A DNA stretch of 64,000 bases from Epiperipatus broadwayi (GCA_028023455.1 JAQFVV010000014.1:4095336-4159335); one strand, 5' to 3'. Positions 25,854 to 42,202 are shown, counted from the first letter of the stretch. Translations and numbers: made by a program. Notes: a model not told the origin generated them from the sequence alone.

Positions 25854-28800
25854 GATACAAAATAAACCTTTTCCTTTGTGCGTGTTAGAAGCATTTTATG
25901 CAACTAATTAATAAAAATATTTGTATATATTTACATTTTTCCACAGAAATATATTTGATTAAAATATTATATATGATACGTATTTTTTTTGCAAACTTTC
26001 TTGATAAAATTGGAGTAAAAAAGTACTTTGCGAAAGGGTTAAAAATATTTTTTTTTCTTTTCTATATTTAAAATAAATAAATCGATAATTGAATGTTAAC
26101 CATATTGCAATTAATTATCTGTTTATAATCTCTAACTTTGCTTGGTAATATTTAGTTATATAAAACTTTCTTTTCAACTCAGTCTAGTTTTGAACCCCAA
26201 TTTTAGTCATGGCAAACTAATACAACACACTTATATAGTCCTCAATCTACACATATATGTATACACAAATAACTTTCATTTTACTTCTACTATTTAAATA
26301 AATACAAGGCATCAAAAAAAAAAAAATTTATAAATAAATGTTCAAACTTCATTATTTTTCTACAAAATAAATTAAATTGGAAAGTAACAGGATAAAAAAA
26401 AATTACAGAGAAAGAATTTTTTTTCTTCTTTATTATAACAAATATCCAGAGAAAATGATCACAAAATATTGTATATCTTTGCTTTGAAAAATAATTATTT
26501 CTGCACCTATGAAAAAAAGTTAATAACAAAACTCTAAAAGAACTAGAAATATTTTTTTTTTCATGACAAATTGATGATTTAAAATATGTAATTTTTTTCC
26601 ATATAAATTAAGCAGCATTAAAATAATAAGAGAAACCCAAAGAGAAAATTTATTATTTTCTATCATACATAGTCATAAAATTAAATGACAAGATTTTTTT
26701 TTCTTCAAAAGTTTTCATTTAAATATCTATAGGTAGTCAGAAAAGTTCATATTAAAATAAAAATATCTAATCAAATACAAGAATTATTCAAACTTTAATG
26801 TCATGACTTGATCAAAATGTTATTTAAATATATCATTGTCAGTACAACATTGAAAAAACTGAGTAGACTTGTTTTATTTCTATAGTTTATATTTGCTTTT
26901 ATTTAGGCACATACATTATGTATTTATATATTGTAACCATATATTTATCCCTGTAGGTTAGATTATATTTTAAAGCATAAAAAAACTTTTTAAATAACAT
27001 TATAATAAGTAAATTTCTTTGTCTGTACTATTGTAACAAAAATCTTAAATTATATGTTCCAATGAGTTAAAATAACTCAGCTAGCCTACTTAGTTAGCAG
27101 TTATTAAAAAATATCTTAGATTGTTTAATATCTGCTTGAAAGAATAAAATTAATATTTTAAACTAAAGAAGATAATCTAGAGTTTAATATGTTTCAACTA
27201 GATGTAATAGATAAAGTTGTTCTATAGTGTCTGAAATTAGTTAATTTTGTTAGGACATTTAGTTTTTAATTTTTAAAATAAACAATTTTAGAGTAATAGT
27301 TATGAATTATAAATATTAATTTATGTGAGAGTATTTAAAATTAGAGTTTAAAAATAGCAAGTATAACTGACTGAGATCAGTATTAATTTTTAATAGGTTT
27401 TAAATATCAGTTGATAACTAATTTATTTTCATTGTATTAAAACTGGTTATATTTAATGTACATGTACACATGTGAGTGTTTGGAGCATGCATGTGAAATA
27501 CTGAAAGTTAAAAAAACTTATTAAAATTAATATGTGTATTTTAAAATTGGGTACAGCTACTATATTGTTAAAAAGTTTTGTTAGGATAAATTAAAAAAAA
27601 TTAAATTGAAAAGGAGATATTTTAATAAAAAGAATGTTTAATTTAAAAATCAATTCATAATTTTATTAAATAATTGATTTGACCATTAAGTAGATTGATA
27701 AAAATCATTAATTAACACGTTCATTTATTTTCTAGACATCACATGACCAATCATCTGGATTTAAAGTGCAAGGTCAAGGTCAGATCAATTGAAAAGTCAA
27801 TATGTGCTACAAATTTAAATATTATAATGTAGATCTGGAAATGATTGGTTTGATAAAAAGGAAAGACAGTAAAGAGCTTAGTGCATAGGAGATGAAAAGA
27901 GCAGCAGAATACTAGTATAAAAATAGACACGCTTATAAATTTATTGACACTTCACTTCACTTAAAATCTACACTTCAAATCTTCACTTCAAATTTTAACT
28001 TTATTTTAGATTTGAAATTAAATTGTTTGGTTCCTATTTAATTATTCTTTTAAAAAGTCAATTTAAAATTTTAAGTTGTATTTTATCATCTTCATAATTG
28101 AGTAGAGAACTAGTGAGTTATCCATGCAATATTTCTCCTGAAAGCATATGTTCAACTGATTTATTAAACAATAATTTAAAAAAATGCTAAAAACATCTAA
28201 TATTTTTCAAAGAAGCCAAAGGAAAAGATAAATCATGTAAGGAAAAGTATGTTATTTCATTGTTATATAACATTTTTTAAATTCTGAATTTTGCTATTAG
28301 TTATTACTACTAATTATTGTTACAAAAAATAATCAATCTACTCTATGAAATTTATGTATAGAATAATGAACTCCTATAAAAATATTAGTCTATAAAAAGC
28401 AGTGACAATTATTTAAAATTGTTTTATAAAATTATAATAAAAACCCAATTTATAAAAATCAACTCTTTAATTGTCATAAGGAAAAGACTATATCCAGATT
28501 GTTTCATGCTAAAACAAATAATCTAGACATTTATTTTGAGTTTACTTATTCATTTATTTATTTGATTTTTTTTTAATTTCTGATTTCTTCAGACATGTTA
28601 TTGCATTTAGAAAAGGAATAAATATAATTTCATTTAGAAAAGGAATAAGTATAATTTAAGTTTACAGCAGTAACTTATAATAATAAAAGTTCATAAAAAG
28701 CAATTTTAAATAACGAATTATCATTCTGTTCATTGCTTTTGATTTTTATTGGCATTAAAAATGTGCTTTAAAAGAAACCAACTGCTATTAGAATTATTTG

Positions 28801-29424
28801 CCATCAGCTCCTGTTACTTTATATTTGTGAAATTATTGCAAACTTCTTCTCAAAATATTTCTGTGTATATATATAGGTCTGCTCTATTTTAGAGAAGAAC
28901 AATGTGTTCATATATCAGTTCAAGAAAAAATGAAAAGGCTGAAAAGAGATAACTTTTCTTATAAAAAGGGTAATAATTGTTAATCTCTAAAAATAATATT
29001 ATAATTATCATGTATATTTTTTATTTTATATTTAAAATTATTATAGCGATACATTATATATTATATTAAAATTATTAATTATGATATTATAAATATGTTT
29101 GTACAAATGTGTTCCAGTAGTGGAATTGATAAGATATACAATGGAATGTTTTATTTTATGATTAATTGTATTATTCTAGAGTTTTCTGAATGTTTATTTA
29201 AAATTATATGAACATTTGTACCCAGAGATAAAATAGCCTTTTATATATTTATGAAGTTTTTATGAATGGAAGTAGTATAAATATCAGTTTGTGTATGAGA
29301 ATTTTAAATAGTTTAGACATAAAGTGTTGTCATCATTATGCAATAATAGGTTTTATCAGTATACATATAATCTTAAACAGAGTGAATGAATAGGTGCCTT
29401 TTGTATGTGGATGCAAGATGGAAG
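25854..29424. other. Dynein intron, no gene recognised
   Basis: AT-rich sequence with many homopolymer runs. A 26-bp tandem duplication occurs near 28606-28657. One less AT-rich patch (27720-27990) resembles a promoter or solo LTR and is listed separately. Confidence 0.5.
27740..27990 (+). promoter_or_regulatory. Promoter-like cluster (CCAAT, AGGTCA direct repeat, TATA)
   Basis: gaccaatca near 27744, two abutting AGGTCA half-sites (27771-27782), an inverted CCAAT (attggttt near 27844) and tataaaaatag near 27917, followed by a cacttcact-rich stretch. The spacing would suit a TATA promoter firing to the right, or a solo LTR. No downstream gene is visible, so the function is a guess. Confidence 0.25.
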
Positions 29425-29570
<146 letters not shown>

Positions 29571-29775
29571 GTTTCAAAAGGTACTTTATTACTTTCTTTG
29601 GTTTACATAGTTTCTAATTACATTGTATTTACAATTTGATTCAATAAATTTACAGTTTTGGTTTACTTTTCTTTAAACATAAGTTTTTTTCCTTGTGGCT
29701 AACTTGTTCCTTGTTCTATAGTCTATAAATAATGCTTCAACCTCAGCGTTTTCAGTTGTCTTTGTTTTGAATTTC

Positions 29776-32700
29776 TCATAGTCTTGATTTTTCATTTAAC
29801 AGTGACCAAGTTGCAGCATATAAATCTGGTCTAACAATAGTTTTATCTCTATCTTTTATTTGTATTAGTTTATTAATGAATGTGGCTGGATGACGTCGAG
29901 TATTTTTCCTCATTATAAAGCTGCATCTCGTGCACCAAAAAGAATATAGGACAAAAGTAGCTGCCCTAATGTTTGGTATTGCTCGACTCTGATATGCATT
30001 AATAATTTGTTCCATCATGGTGTTTCTCTTTCTATATATGTTGCATGCCATTTGTCTTATTTTTGCCAAACCTTCACAGTTGCAAATTAGGTGTTCAATT
30101 GTTTCTTCGGCTCTATGGCATAGTCCACAAAATGGATCTATGTCCCTATACATCCTTTTATAGTGGAGAAAAAAGGTTGTGGGCATAGCAGTTAGGTTCA
30201 TTTTTATTATAAAATTGAAGAATTTAGGTTCCAATGCCCATCACTTGAATTGTTTAACCAGTTTTTGTTATCGATTCCCAACATTGGTGAAGGTTCATTT
30301 ACATTAGTTTCTTTATTTATCAGGTTGTATATTTCCCAATATGAATATTTGTTCTCATATTGTTCGGGTATGTCCTTATTGGTTTTACATTGATAAATTA
30401 TGGATGAAATGTATGATCCTGGTGGTGGTGGTCTGTCAGTAGGAGTAACTTCAATTAAGTGTTTTAGTTTCGAGAATTGTTTCATAGTTGTAATAATTGC
30501 ATTTCAACTTTTGTATGTGGAAGATTTCAACTGTGTGGAGACCCAGTCCATTTTTTATCAGTGGTTGAGACATTTTCCTATTCGATATGGCAACTGTCTT
30601 CTTGGACCAGAGTAACTGATTACATATTGCTTTGATTTTTTTTATGAAAGCCTTTGAGAATTCGATAATTGGCGAATAATAGCTGATTTTTGTCATAATT
30701 AGTTGGTTAATTAACTGCACTTTCGAGAAGACAGACATATAAGTCTTTGAAAGGGAGTCAGCAATTCTTTTTATTTCTTCCTTAATCCTATCTTGGATTT
30801 TACATCTCATCCCCATGATTCCCAAATGAAATGGGAAACCCAGGAAAGATGTTGGTTTTGATTGATAGATGGTCACACATGGTTTTCCTGTAAATAGAGA
30901 CCATGCTGAAGTTTTTGCTTGGTTGAATTTAAGCTTATAATGTGCAGTGTATTCTTCCAGTAGCTGCTGCAGTTGTGGAATTTGTTTTTTGGATGAGAGA
31001 AAAACTGTAATGTCATCCATGAATGCTAAGCAAGCTATGTGCTGTGTTGTTCCAGGTATCTGAATCCCATCAAATGTTTTTTGTATCTTCTTAATGAGAG
31101 GATTGATGTAGTATATAAAAAGCAGTGCACTAAGTGGTGACCCTTGTGATAAAGACTGGTTTGGTATGAAAGATGGTGAATTTCTTCCATTGATAGATAT
31201 ATGTATTTCTCTATTGATAAGTAGATTCACAATGATATATAGATGGGTTGTTCTAGGAATGTTGGTGCTTTTGAGCATTTCCAGTAAAACTTTAATATTA
31301 ACTGAATCAAATGCAGCCTCAATATCCAGTTGAACTACAATAGGTGCATATTTTTTCTTATGTCTAATTGATGTGAGTACTGCCTTGAAAAGTACTGCTG
31401 CCTGTACTGTTGATGATCCTTTTTTTGCATGTTGTGCTTTGGAAATTAGTGGTAATATATATTGTTCAATTTTTTCCTTGATCACCTTTTCTATTATTTT
31501 TATGGGCAATGGGCCCATTGATATTGGTCTTAAGTCTGCAATGGCGGGAATATTTTTTTGTTTTTTATTGTATGGTACAATTGCAATAGGGTAAATCCCT
31601 TCTATGTTCTGAATTTTTTGCGTTAGTTGATTGGCTAAGTTACAGACATATTTTGTTGTGAATTGGCTTAAGTGTTTCAAAACAAACAATGGGATTCCAG
31701 GGCTACCTGGGTGGCAAGCTTCCAGTATATTAGCTAGTTTTTTTGCAAAGTCATCTATGGTAAATGGTCTCTCAGTTTCAGGGATCCCGAATATGTGAGA
31801 TGCTATTGAAATGTTTTCGTCTGATTGCAGCTTACTTTTGAAGTATTGATAGATTGGCCGGATCATATTATGACCTGCATATGTTCCATCTTTTGACTGT
31901 ATTGCTATTGGTACTTTGATTTTTGGTGGGTTTCCTAGGGCCCATTTAATGTATTCCCTTGTCCATGTGTGTGGCTGGGTGAGACAAATTTTACTTTTTT
32001 TAATTTTTAGGTAATTTTTTAGATTTTCACATACATTATTATATGTATGTGTAAGTTTGAAAATATATTGTTGTGTGTGATGTGATGGGTTAATCATCCC
32101 TATTTGTTTGTGTAATTGATCTGCCAATGCTATTAGCCTTGATGGGGGTGGTTGCTTCATTGCAATGTGATTAATATTAAATGAAAGGATGTTTATGTAT
32201 GCTTGATATTGTTGTATGGGTCCCAGATTCATTTCATGAATTTTTTTTAACAAGATATAAGATTCTGAAAATAGGAATTCAGTGGTAGCTGTTGGAATTA
32301 ATGCTCTAATTGTTTTAGTTAGTGGGAATGGTGCTATTTGAATCTGGTCAAGATTAATGCTGATGATTTGTCCTGAGTGGTCAGAGAATGTAGTTGGAGT
32401 GAGTTTAATCATCATTAGGTGGTGGAATATTGGTGAATAAAATGTTAAGTCTATTAATGAAGAAAACCTGTTTATTGTGAAAAGAAATTGCTGTGTCTGG
32501 TAAAAATCCCTGCCCACTCACCAGAGGAACTGAAATTTTATGAATCCATCTGTGTGTAAATTCCTGATATGTTAGATTAAAATCCCCCATGATGATGGTT
32601 GGATTTGATGTAGCACTTAGTGTGGAATTAATATTTGCAATTATTGTTTCAATTTTTTTAGTTTGAATTGGCATATATACAAACACCACATTAGTTATTA

Positions 32701-33052
32701 TACTCTTGTGTTGGAATGTTGCCATCAGTAGATTAGAATCAATGTAAAATATTTTAAACATTGTAAATGGACATTTATGAGAAATAAAGATTCCAGTGCC
32801 TGCTGATGGTGAAGAAGAGTCTCTGGAGAATGCACTGAATCCTTCCCATGCCAAAAACACTGCTGGATCCACCTGTGATCCTGCATAAATTTTTGTCTCT
32901 AAGAGTCCAATTATATGTGGTTGTGTGTCTCTGATCCAATTTTTGATTTTATATATTTTGTTAATTGAGTTCAGACCTCTGACATTAATAGCAGCTATTC
33001 TAACTTTCATTATAATTTTGTATCCTATACCCTTGATTCTTTTCTTCACCAT
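29776..33052 (-). pseudogene. Element 1 ORF2: APE endonuclease, reverse transcriptase, C-terminal Zn finger
   Basis: Endonuclease: NVRGLNS near the N terminus, ETKIY, GDFN near 32585, and the catalytic SDHS near 32380. RT: LDIEAAFDSVN, SQGSPLSALLF, and the catalytic FMDD near 31020. C terminus: CGLCHRAEETIEHLICNC near 30070-30140, a Cys/His finger typical of LINE ORF2. The frame changes near 32480, 30470 and 30230, so the protein is split in four. Endonuclease nicking and target-primed reverse transcription would be its role. Confidence 0.85.
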
Positions 33053-33184
33053 GTGTTTTAATATCCTAATGTTAGTAACTCTTGTGCATCTTCATATGCC
33101 AGCTCAATCTCTTCATCAGTTGTATCAAAGACTTCCCCTTTTTGCTCTGGATCTTTGATGTTTTGCTCTTCAATTCTGATCTTT

Positions 33185-34645
33185 TTATTTTTTTTTGTTT
33201 TTTGGGGGTCTTCCTGGCCCTCTTTTTTCGCTTATACTTGTTTGGCTAATTTGCGATAAATTTGGTGTAATTGATTCCATGATAAGTTCATTGGTATTGT
33301 TTCTAATTTTATTTGGTTGAGATAATTCACTATCTTCTCTTTCTCTCTTATTATCATCTAAAATTATTTTTGTGTCTTTTGTTGTGCTCATTTGTTTGTC
33401 TTCACTTGTTTCTTTGTTTTCATAGTTGTGTTGAGCTGGAATTGAGATTTTTGTTGATGTATTTAATAATTTTTTAGTTTGTAGTTTATTCTTGTTACTA
33501 TTTTCTTCAGCAATGTATTGCTCTGCTCCATCTTCAGTTATTATATATTTTGTGTACTTCTTGCTTTCTTGAACTTGTGTTAAGTCTGAGTGGCTTTCAG
33601 TGTTTTTGGTATATGTATTTGGCAAAATATTGTCTTGTATATTTCTTGCATTGTTTCTGTATTGCTATTTTTTATTTGAGCTTCATTTCTCAACTGTTCT
33701 TCTCTGTCAACTTCCTTTGTTTGTGTGTGTGATTCATTGTTATTTTTTCAACAGTCAGCTGCAATGTGTCCACATTGTTCACATCTAAAACATTTTGGCC
33801 TCAAACCTCTGATATATATAGTTAACAGAGCGTCTTGATCAACCATTTGTGTTGGTATATCTTCTGGGTTAATATTTTCTTTTAATTTTATTTTGAAATT
33901 AAAACTATTAGCTGCAATAGGTATCGGAGTATCATTTAAATAAATTGGTTTTATATATATTTCTTCCCCAAATGGCTGCATTAGCTTTTTAAAATCTTGA
34001 ATGTTATAGCTAAAATATGTATTTTTTATTACGCCGGTGTAGCAGTTTTGTAAATTTTTATTAACTGTAATCAAGGCATAATTTCCGAGCATTTTAATTT
34101 GGTTTTTAAATCTTTCTCTTTGGTACTCATTAAAAAATTTGAGTGCTAAATATCTTGTGTTAGGATGTTCTCCAATAGTTGCTATTGCATCCCAAAGCGA
34201 ATTTTTCGTTATGCTCTCATATAACAACTCTCTCGGAAATTTATATAAGGAAAGGTTTCTATCTGTTACCGCTAGTACTAAAGATCTTGTTGTAAAAAAC
34301 TTTTTAAAAGTTGCAAACAACTTTTTTGGAATCATATTATTGAAACCGATGTTTATGTCTTGCAGTTCCTGTTGATTCCATTTATCAATGTTGGGGGAAG
34401 GTTCAAGGTTACTGTCCTGTTGCAATTGTAGATCATTAATTTCTGTTACAGTTATTTCTCTGAATCTACTATTTTGTTCGTAATTATTTTTCCTACCCCT
34501 TCCTGTGTTTTTGAAATTACTTTAGTTATATTGGCATATGTTTGTTTATTTTGGGTTGAGTCAGTTTTATCAACTTAACGCTTGACATATTTACGTTTTT
34601 TTTTCAACATAAACTCATTTACGGTTGATTTTCCTGACGGCATTT
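33185..34645 (-). pseudogene. Element 1 ORF1 (nucleic-acid-binding, CCHC)
   Basis: The likely start is ATG 34645 (MPSGKSTVNEFMLKKKRK), with a stop soon after. The main open part is 34425-33748, with FPRELLYESI, a conserved block around NTYFSYNIQDFKKLMQPFG, and the zinc knuckle CFRCEQCGHIAADC near 33750-33797. A stop follows at the knuckle. A frameshifted C-terminal part (33625-33185) is rich in N, E, K and T and ends in the AT-hook-like KRGPGRPPKNKKK. Such ORF1 proteins bind the element RNA as chaperones. Confidence 0.75.
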
Positions 34646-34853
34646 TAACCTTACAATGGTTATTAATTTATTTTAAAAAAATCGGAAAAATACTTACTTT
34701 CTTGGCTCAAAAAAGTTTTTATAGTTTATTCCTGTAATTCTTTTTGTTATGTTAATCTTCCAAGCGATATTTTTAAATCTTTCGCTGATCTTTTGTAAAA
34801 GTTACTAAGAGCCGATAATAGTTTGCTCCCATCGTAATACGTCAGGACCGCAC

Positions 34854-35084
<231 letters not shown>

Positions 35085-35242
35085 TTCAACAATATACTTT
35101 ATTGGACAATAAGTAGGTTACATGTGGTATCACCAGAAAAGGTACACTGATAAAATAGATTTACAGATTGTACATGAGTTCATTTGTATATTTACAATCA
35201 AATGCATAGTCTTTGTTTATAGTTTTGCAATCTGAAGCTTTG

Positions 35243-38200
35243 TTATAGCCTTGATCTTTGCTTGATCAGGGACCAAGTTGCTGCATATATGTCTGGGGAT
35301 GTGATCAATTTGTCCCTATTTTGTATCTGCATTAGCTTGTTTTGAAATGTTGAAGGGTGTCGTCTAGTGTTTTTCCCAATTAGAAATTTGCACCTGATGC
35401 ACCACAGAGTATACAGTAGAAATGTTGCTGCTCTGATGGTGGGTATTGATTTGCCCTTGTAAGCCTCCATTAATTGTTCTATCCTGGTATTATTTTTCCT
35501 GTATATATTATGTATTATGTCTCTTATTTGATTTAGTCCTCTACAGTGGTCCATTATGTGCTTCCATGTTTCTTCTGTTTCATGACATAATCCACAGAAA
35601 GGATCAATAGATATGTACATCCTTCTGTGGAATAGAAAATTGGTAGTTGGTAGTGCATCCAGGTTCATTTTCAGAACAAAATCAAAAAATTTTGGTTCCA
35701 ATTTCCATTTTTTATATTCTTTTATCATTTTCTTGTTGGTTATTCCTATTATTGGTGTTGTGTTATTTTCTCCATTGTTGTTTGTGTGTATGAGATTGTA
35801 TATTTCCCAGTATTTGTATTTTTGTATGTATTGATCTGGGATTTTCTTTTCTATTTTACATTGGTATATCATTAGTTCAATATATGAACCCTTGGGTGGT
35901 GGTCTGTCTGTGGGGGTTATTTGTAGTAGAGGTTTCAGTTTGGGAAATTGATTGATTGTTGTGATTATTACATTTCTAAGTTTTTGCATGTGAAAGATGG
36001 TGATATCATGTAGGCCCAGTCCACCTATATCTGTTGGTCTTCTAAGTTTTTTTTATGGAAATGGCCACTGTTTTTCTGGACCAAATAAGTTGATTGCACA
36101 TTGAGTTTATCTTGGATTTGAATGCATTGGAAAAAGAAATTATTGGTATATAATATGCTATCTTAGTTGTGATTAATCTATTAATCAATTGTATTTTTGA
36201 ATGTATTGATAGATATGCTTTTGCTAGGGATTTTGTAATGTTTTCAGTTTCTTCTTTCAGCTTGTTCTGTATGTAGCATCTCATTCCCGTGGCTCCCATA
36301 TAAAATGGAAACCCCAGGAATGGGCTTGGCTTTCCCTTGTATATGGATTTGCACTGCTTTCCTGTGTATATGGACCAGGCTGATGTTTTTGTTGTATTAA
36401 TTTTAAGCCCATATTCTATTGAATAATTATCAATTATCTTTTGTAGCTTAGGTATCTGTTTTTTGGAAAGCAGGAAGACCATGATATCATCCATGTAAGC
36501 TAGGGATGTCACTTGTTGCATTGTTGCTGATATGTTGATACCCTCAAATGTTTGATTGATTTTCTCAATAAGAGGGTTAATGTAAAAGGCAAACAGCAAT
36601 GCACTAAGGGGGAACCCTTGTGATAGTGATTGAGTGGGGACAAAAGATGGTGAGTTTTTTCCATTAACCATGATATGTATTTCACGGTTCAATAAGAGAT
36701 TTGCTATTATGTATAATAGCCTTCTAGGAATGTCTGTCTGTTTGAGCATCTGCAATAGGACTGGAATTTTTACTGAGTCAAATGCCAATGCTATATCCAT
36801 TTGCACCACTACTGGACTATATTTCTTTTTCTCGGATAGTTATCATTATAGCTTTAAATAGGAAGGCTGCCTGTAGCGTTGATGAAGCTTTTTTTGCAAA
36901 TTGTGTTTTTGAGATGATGGGTAGTAGGTATGGCTCTATCATGTCTTTTATTATTTTTTCTAGAATTTTTATTGGTAGAGGGCCCATTGAGATGGGTCTT
37001 AATTCATCTAGAGTGGGAGTACTTGTCTTCTTTTTGTTGTATGGAACTATTGCAATGGGATAGACTCCCAGCATTTATATAACCTCTTGGGTCAGATAGT
37101 TGGCCAGATTAGTAAGGTAATTTGCTGTAAACCATCCTAAGTGCTTTAGCACAAATAATGGTATTCCAGGGGATCCAGGGTGGCATGAGTTGCTCATATT
37201 TTCCATTTTTTAATGAAGATTTCTTCTTTGAATATGGGTTGGTCTTCGATTGTGCAAAACATTTGATTGCCATATTGAGTTGGTTGGTTTGCTTGCAATT
37301 TGTTTTTAATGTATTTAAATATTGGCAGAATCATGTAATGCCCAGCAAAATTATCATAATTACATTGAATAGCTAATGGCACTTTTATGTCAGATGCATA
37401 TCCCAGTGCCCATTTGATATATTTCCGTGTCCAAGTGTGTTGTTCCATGATACAGATCTTACTTTTCTTGATTTTTAAATAATCTTTGAGAGCATCACAA
37501 GCCTTATCATAGGCATATTTTAGTTTATATATATACTGTTGTGTATTTTGTGTTGGCATAATTGCAGTTATTCTTCTGTGGAGTTGTTCAGTATATTCTA
37601 AGATTTTTGATGGTGGTGGCTGGTTTCTAACCAGGTGGTTGATGTTAAATGATAGTATGTTTATGAAAGCTTGATACTGTTGTATAGGGTCTAGATTCAT
37701 TGGTTGAATTTTGTTTAACATTATATAGGATTCCGAAAACAGAAATTCAGTTGTAGTTGCAGGCAGTAAGATTCTGATTGTTCTTGTGAGTGGAAGTGTG
37801 GATGTCTGTATATTATTCATGCTGATTGTGATTATTTGCTCAGAATGATTGGAAAAGGTTGTTGGGGTAAGTTTAATCTTGATGAAATGATGCAATACTG
37901 GTGAATAAAAACATAGATCAATTAAAGATGCAAACCGGCCATTGTGAAATGATATTGCATTTGCTGGCAGGAAACCTTGGCCACTCATAAGTGGAACTGA
38001 TATTCTGTGTATCCATTTCTTTGTAAATTCCTGGTAGGATGCATTACAGTCACCAACTAGAATTGTTGGGTTTCCCATGGTTGCTAGCCTTGAATTTATG
38101 GTTGATATTATTGTCTCAATTTTTGTTTTTTGTATTGGCATGTAGATGAAGACTATATTGATTGTGATGATTTTGTGATAAAAGGTAACAATTAGTAAGT

Positions 38201-38465
38201 GTGAATCTATATGAATTATTTTGAAAGTTATGAATGGGCAGATATTGGTAATTACTAGGCCAGTACCTGCCATGGGGGACATGGTATCCTTGGAGCATGC
38301 GCAGAACCCTTCAGCATTTAGATATCTGCTGGGATCTACTTTTGATATGGCATATATCTTGGTTTTTAGCAGCCCTATAATGTGTGGCCTTGTCTCTTTG
38401 ATCCAGTTTTTAATTTTGTACAATTTGGAGATTGCATTTAATCCTCTAACATTAATTGCTGCTAT
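35243..38465 (-). pseudogene. Element 2 ORF2: APE endonuclease, RT, Zn finger
   Basis: Endonuclease frame 38423-37194 with KTKIY, GDCN (GDFN in element 1) and SNHSEQ near 37850, where element 1 has SDHS; loss of this Asp should abolish catalysis. RT follows at 37074-36042 (MDIALAFDSVK, SQGFPLSALLF, catalytic YMDD near 36493). The C-terminal part 35989-35243 has CGLCHETEETWKHIMDHC. Frameshifts or stops lie near 37190, 37075, 36815 and 36040. Confidence 0.85.
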
Positions 38466-38502
38466 TTTTATTATTATAATTATTTTGTTGGAGTGTATTA
38501 TT

Positions 38503-40086
<1,584 letters not shown>

Positions 40087-40187
40087 TTTAATGCTTATTT
40101 AGATTTGTATCTAATAATTACATTACTGTGCAATCTATAATTGGCTAAATGCTGGTGATATGTACATTAAATAAATAAAGAATTGAA
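40087..40187 (+). mobile_element. Probable 3' end of another LINE, about 100 bp
   Basis: A short single-copy stretch ending aataaataaagaattgaa followed by (ATC)n and (ATT)n. The ending resembles the 3' ends of many CR1/L2-type LINEs. It is wedged between two ATT tracts. Identification is tentative. Confidence 0.35.
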
Positions 40188-40209
40188 TCATCATCATCAT
40201 CATCATCAC

Positions 40210-40268
<59 letters not shown>
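40188..40268. repeat. (ATC)n then (ATT)n tract 4
   Basis: About 7 ATC units (40188-40209) followed by about 19 ATT units to 40268. Confidence 0.95.
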
Positions 40269-42185
40269 GCTCCATGCCTTTTATTATTAGTAATATCATT
40301 TTGAGGCAATTTTAAGTGGATGTTAATAGTACTTTTATATGTATTTAACCCCTCTATAAAAGAAAGTACAGATCATTCATTCATCAGCATCACCTGGACA
40401 TAGTACTAGGTGCTCATTCATATTTTTTCTAGCTCATAATTCCCTTATTCACTATGCCTAGAATTCCAATATTGCAGTATATTTTGGTGTATATCCACAG
40501 GCATGTTCAGCTTTACAATTTATTATTAGCTACACTATAATTATTTAACTTAAAGTATATTATCAGTGTCAAGCATCCCAACATAGGAATTGTTAATGTT
40601 AAGAGTGTCTTATATTGCATATTTGTTGCTGTCACATTAACATTTATTAAGCATTTTCATGTTGATTTTTAATACCATTTCTGATTAAAAAAGTATATAA
40701 TATCCCACAGTAGTCTGGACAAAAGCATAGAGGTATATTGTTTTACTTTATGGTACTGATTATAAATAAATACCTTATTTGGTTAATAAAAGAAACTATT
40801 GGGTAGTGAATATAACTTATATGATAAAATTGTAAAAATGCTTTTTAAGAAACATACACTAATGTATAAAGTAATTAATATTTGTAAATATAGTATATTA
40901 AGTTAAAAGAAATAATAATGATTATTGTAAATAAATATTTTTATTATATGGCTTGATTGTAAATAAATATTTTATTATTAATTAAATATAATTTTGCTCT
41001 ATTGCCATTATGACATCATAAAACTGGAACATCTATTTATCAGAAAATTTGTATTAAAAATTATTTTTAAAATTACATTCCAATGATCACATAGTGTTTA
41101 AACATTCATTTTGCTTAATAATTATTTAATTATTCCAACTGCATTCTTAGAAGATAAATGTTATATTATTTACCACATTGCAAATGTACTTGTATAGTTG
41201 GCAGCATAAAAGACCCCTTACTGCCTTCTACATTATTTTGACATTGCTTATTCAAATTTGCATTAGAAAATGTTAAGATTTCTCTATTTTATGGTCAGTA
41301 GAAATGAAATAGTTATACTTAAATAATTGTAAATATTTTCGAAATGTATTTCAAGTTACCAATGATAGATTACTTAAATATTTGAGTACTTTGTTGTTAT
41401 GTAATTTCATTTCTACTTTCTTAAAAATATTAAGGTTTCAAAATAAATTAAGAGAAATATCAAATATTCCATGTCTAGCTTAAATAACAACCATCATATT
41501 TTTTGTTAAGAAGTTAAAGTCTTATCATTAACATTTTGTTCCAAGTGCATTTTACTCTGAATTTGAATCTTGAGATCAAGATATATAAAAATAATAACTT
41601 GTAACAGAACATATATTTGAAATGAATATATATTTCAGAAAAATATATTTTAAAACATGAGATAAGATATCTAAAATTGAAAAAAAAACCCATATATTTG
41701 AGATAAAGATATTTTAAGAATTAGGAAAAAATATTTTGAGTTATATAAGAACCTTGTATTTTAAAAATTATACTTAGCCATGTTAGTGTCTACAAGAAGA
41801 CTCATACTCTGGTGTTTTAAAAATCTATGTTATATGAAGCCTGTTCATGTAACCTTTGATTGCTAGCTATTTTCCCTTTTGTCAGGTTCCAATATATAAG
41901 ACAGAATGTATTAAACTATCTGTACACTTATAATTCAGTAACCACAGACAATGGTGTAGTATTTAATATGTTTGTAAGTATTTAATTGTTTGTGAAAGGA
42001 TAACAAATATAAATACACTTAGTAATGATGCAAATGGTGATGACAATCATTATCCTTCAAAGTACAAACATCAAAAATACAAAAAGAAAGTTGACTTCAA
42101 CAAATATAATAAAAAAAAGAAGAAGTATTAGTTCTAAAAGTAAATTCCCACAATTGCATGGTGATTATATGTGTTTAGTTTGTGT
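40269..42185. other. Dynein intron, nothing recognised
   Basis: AT-rich sequence with no open frame above 60 codons and no recognised motif. Confidence 0.5.
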
Positions 42186-42202
42186 ATATACTTGACATTT
42201 TT

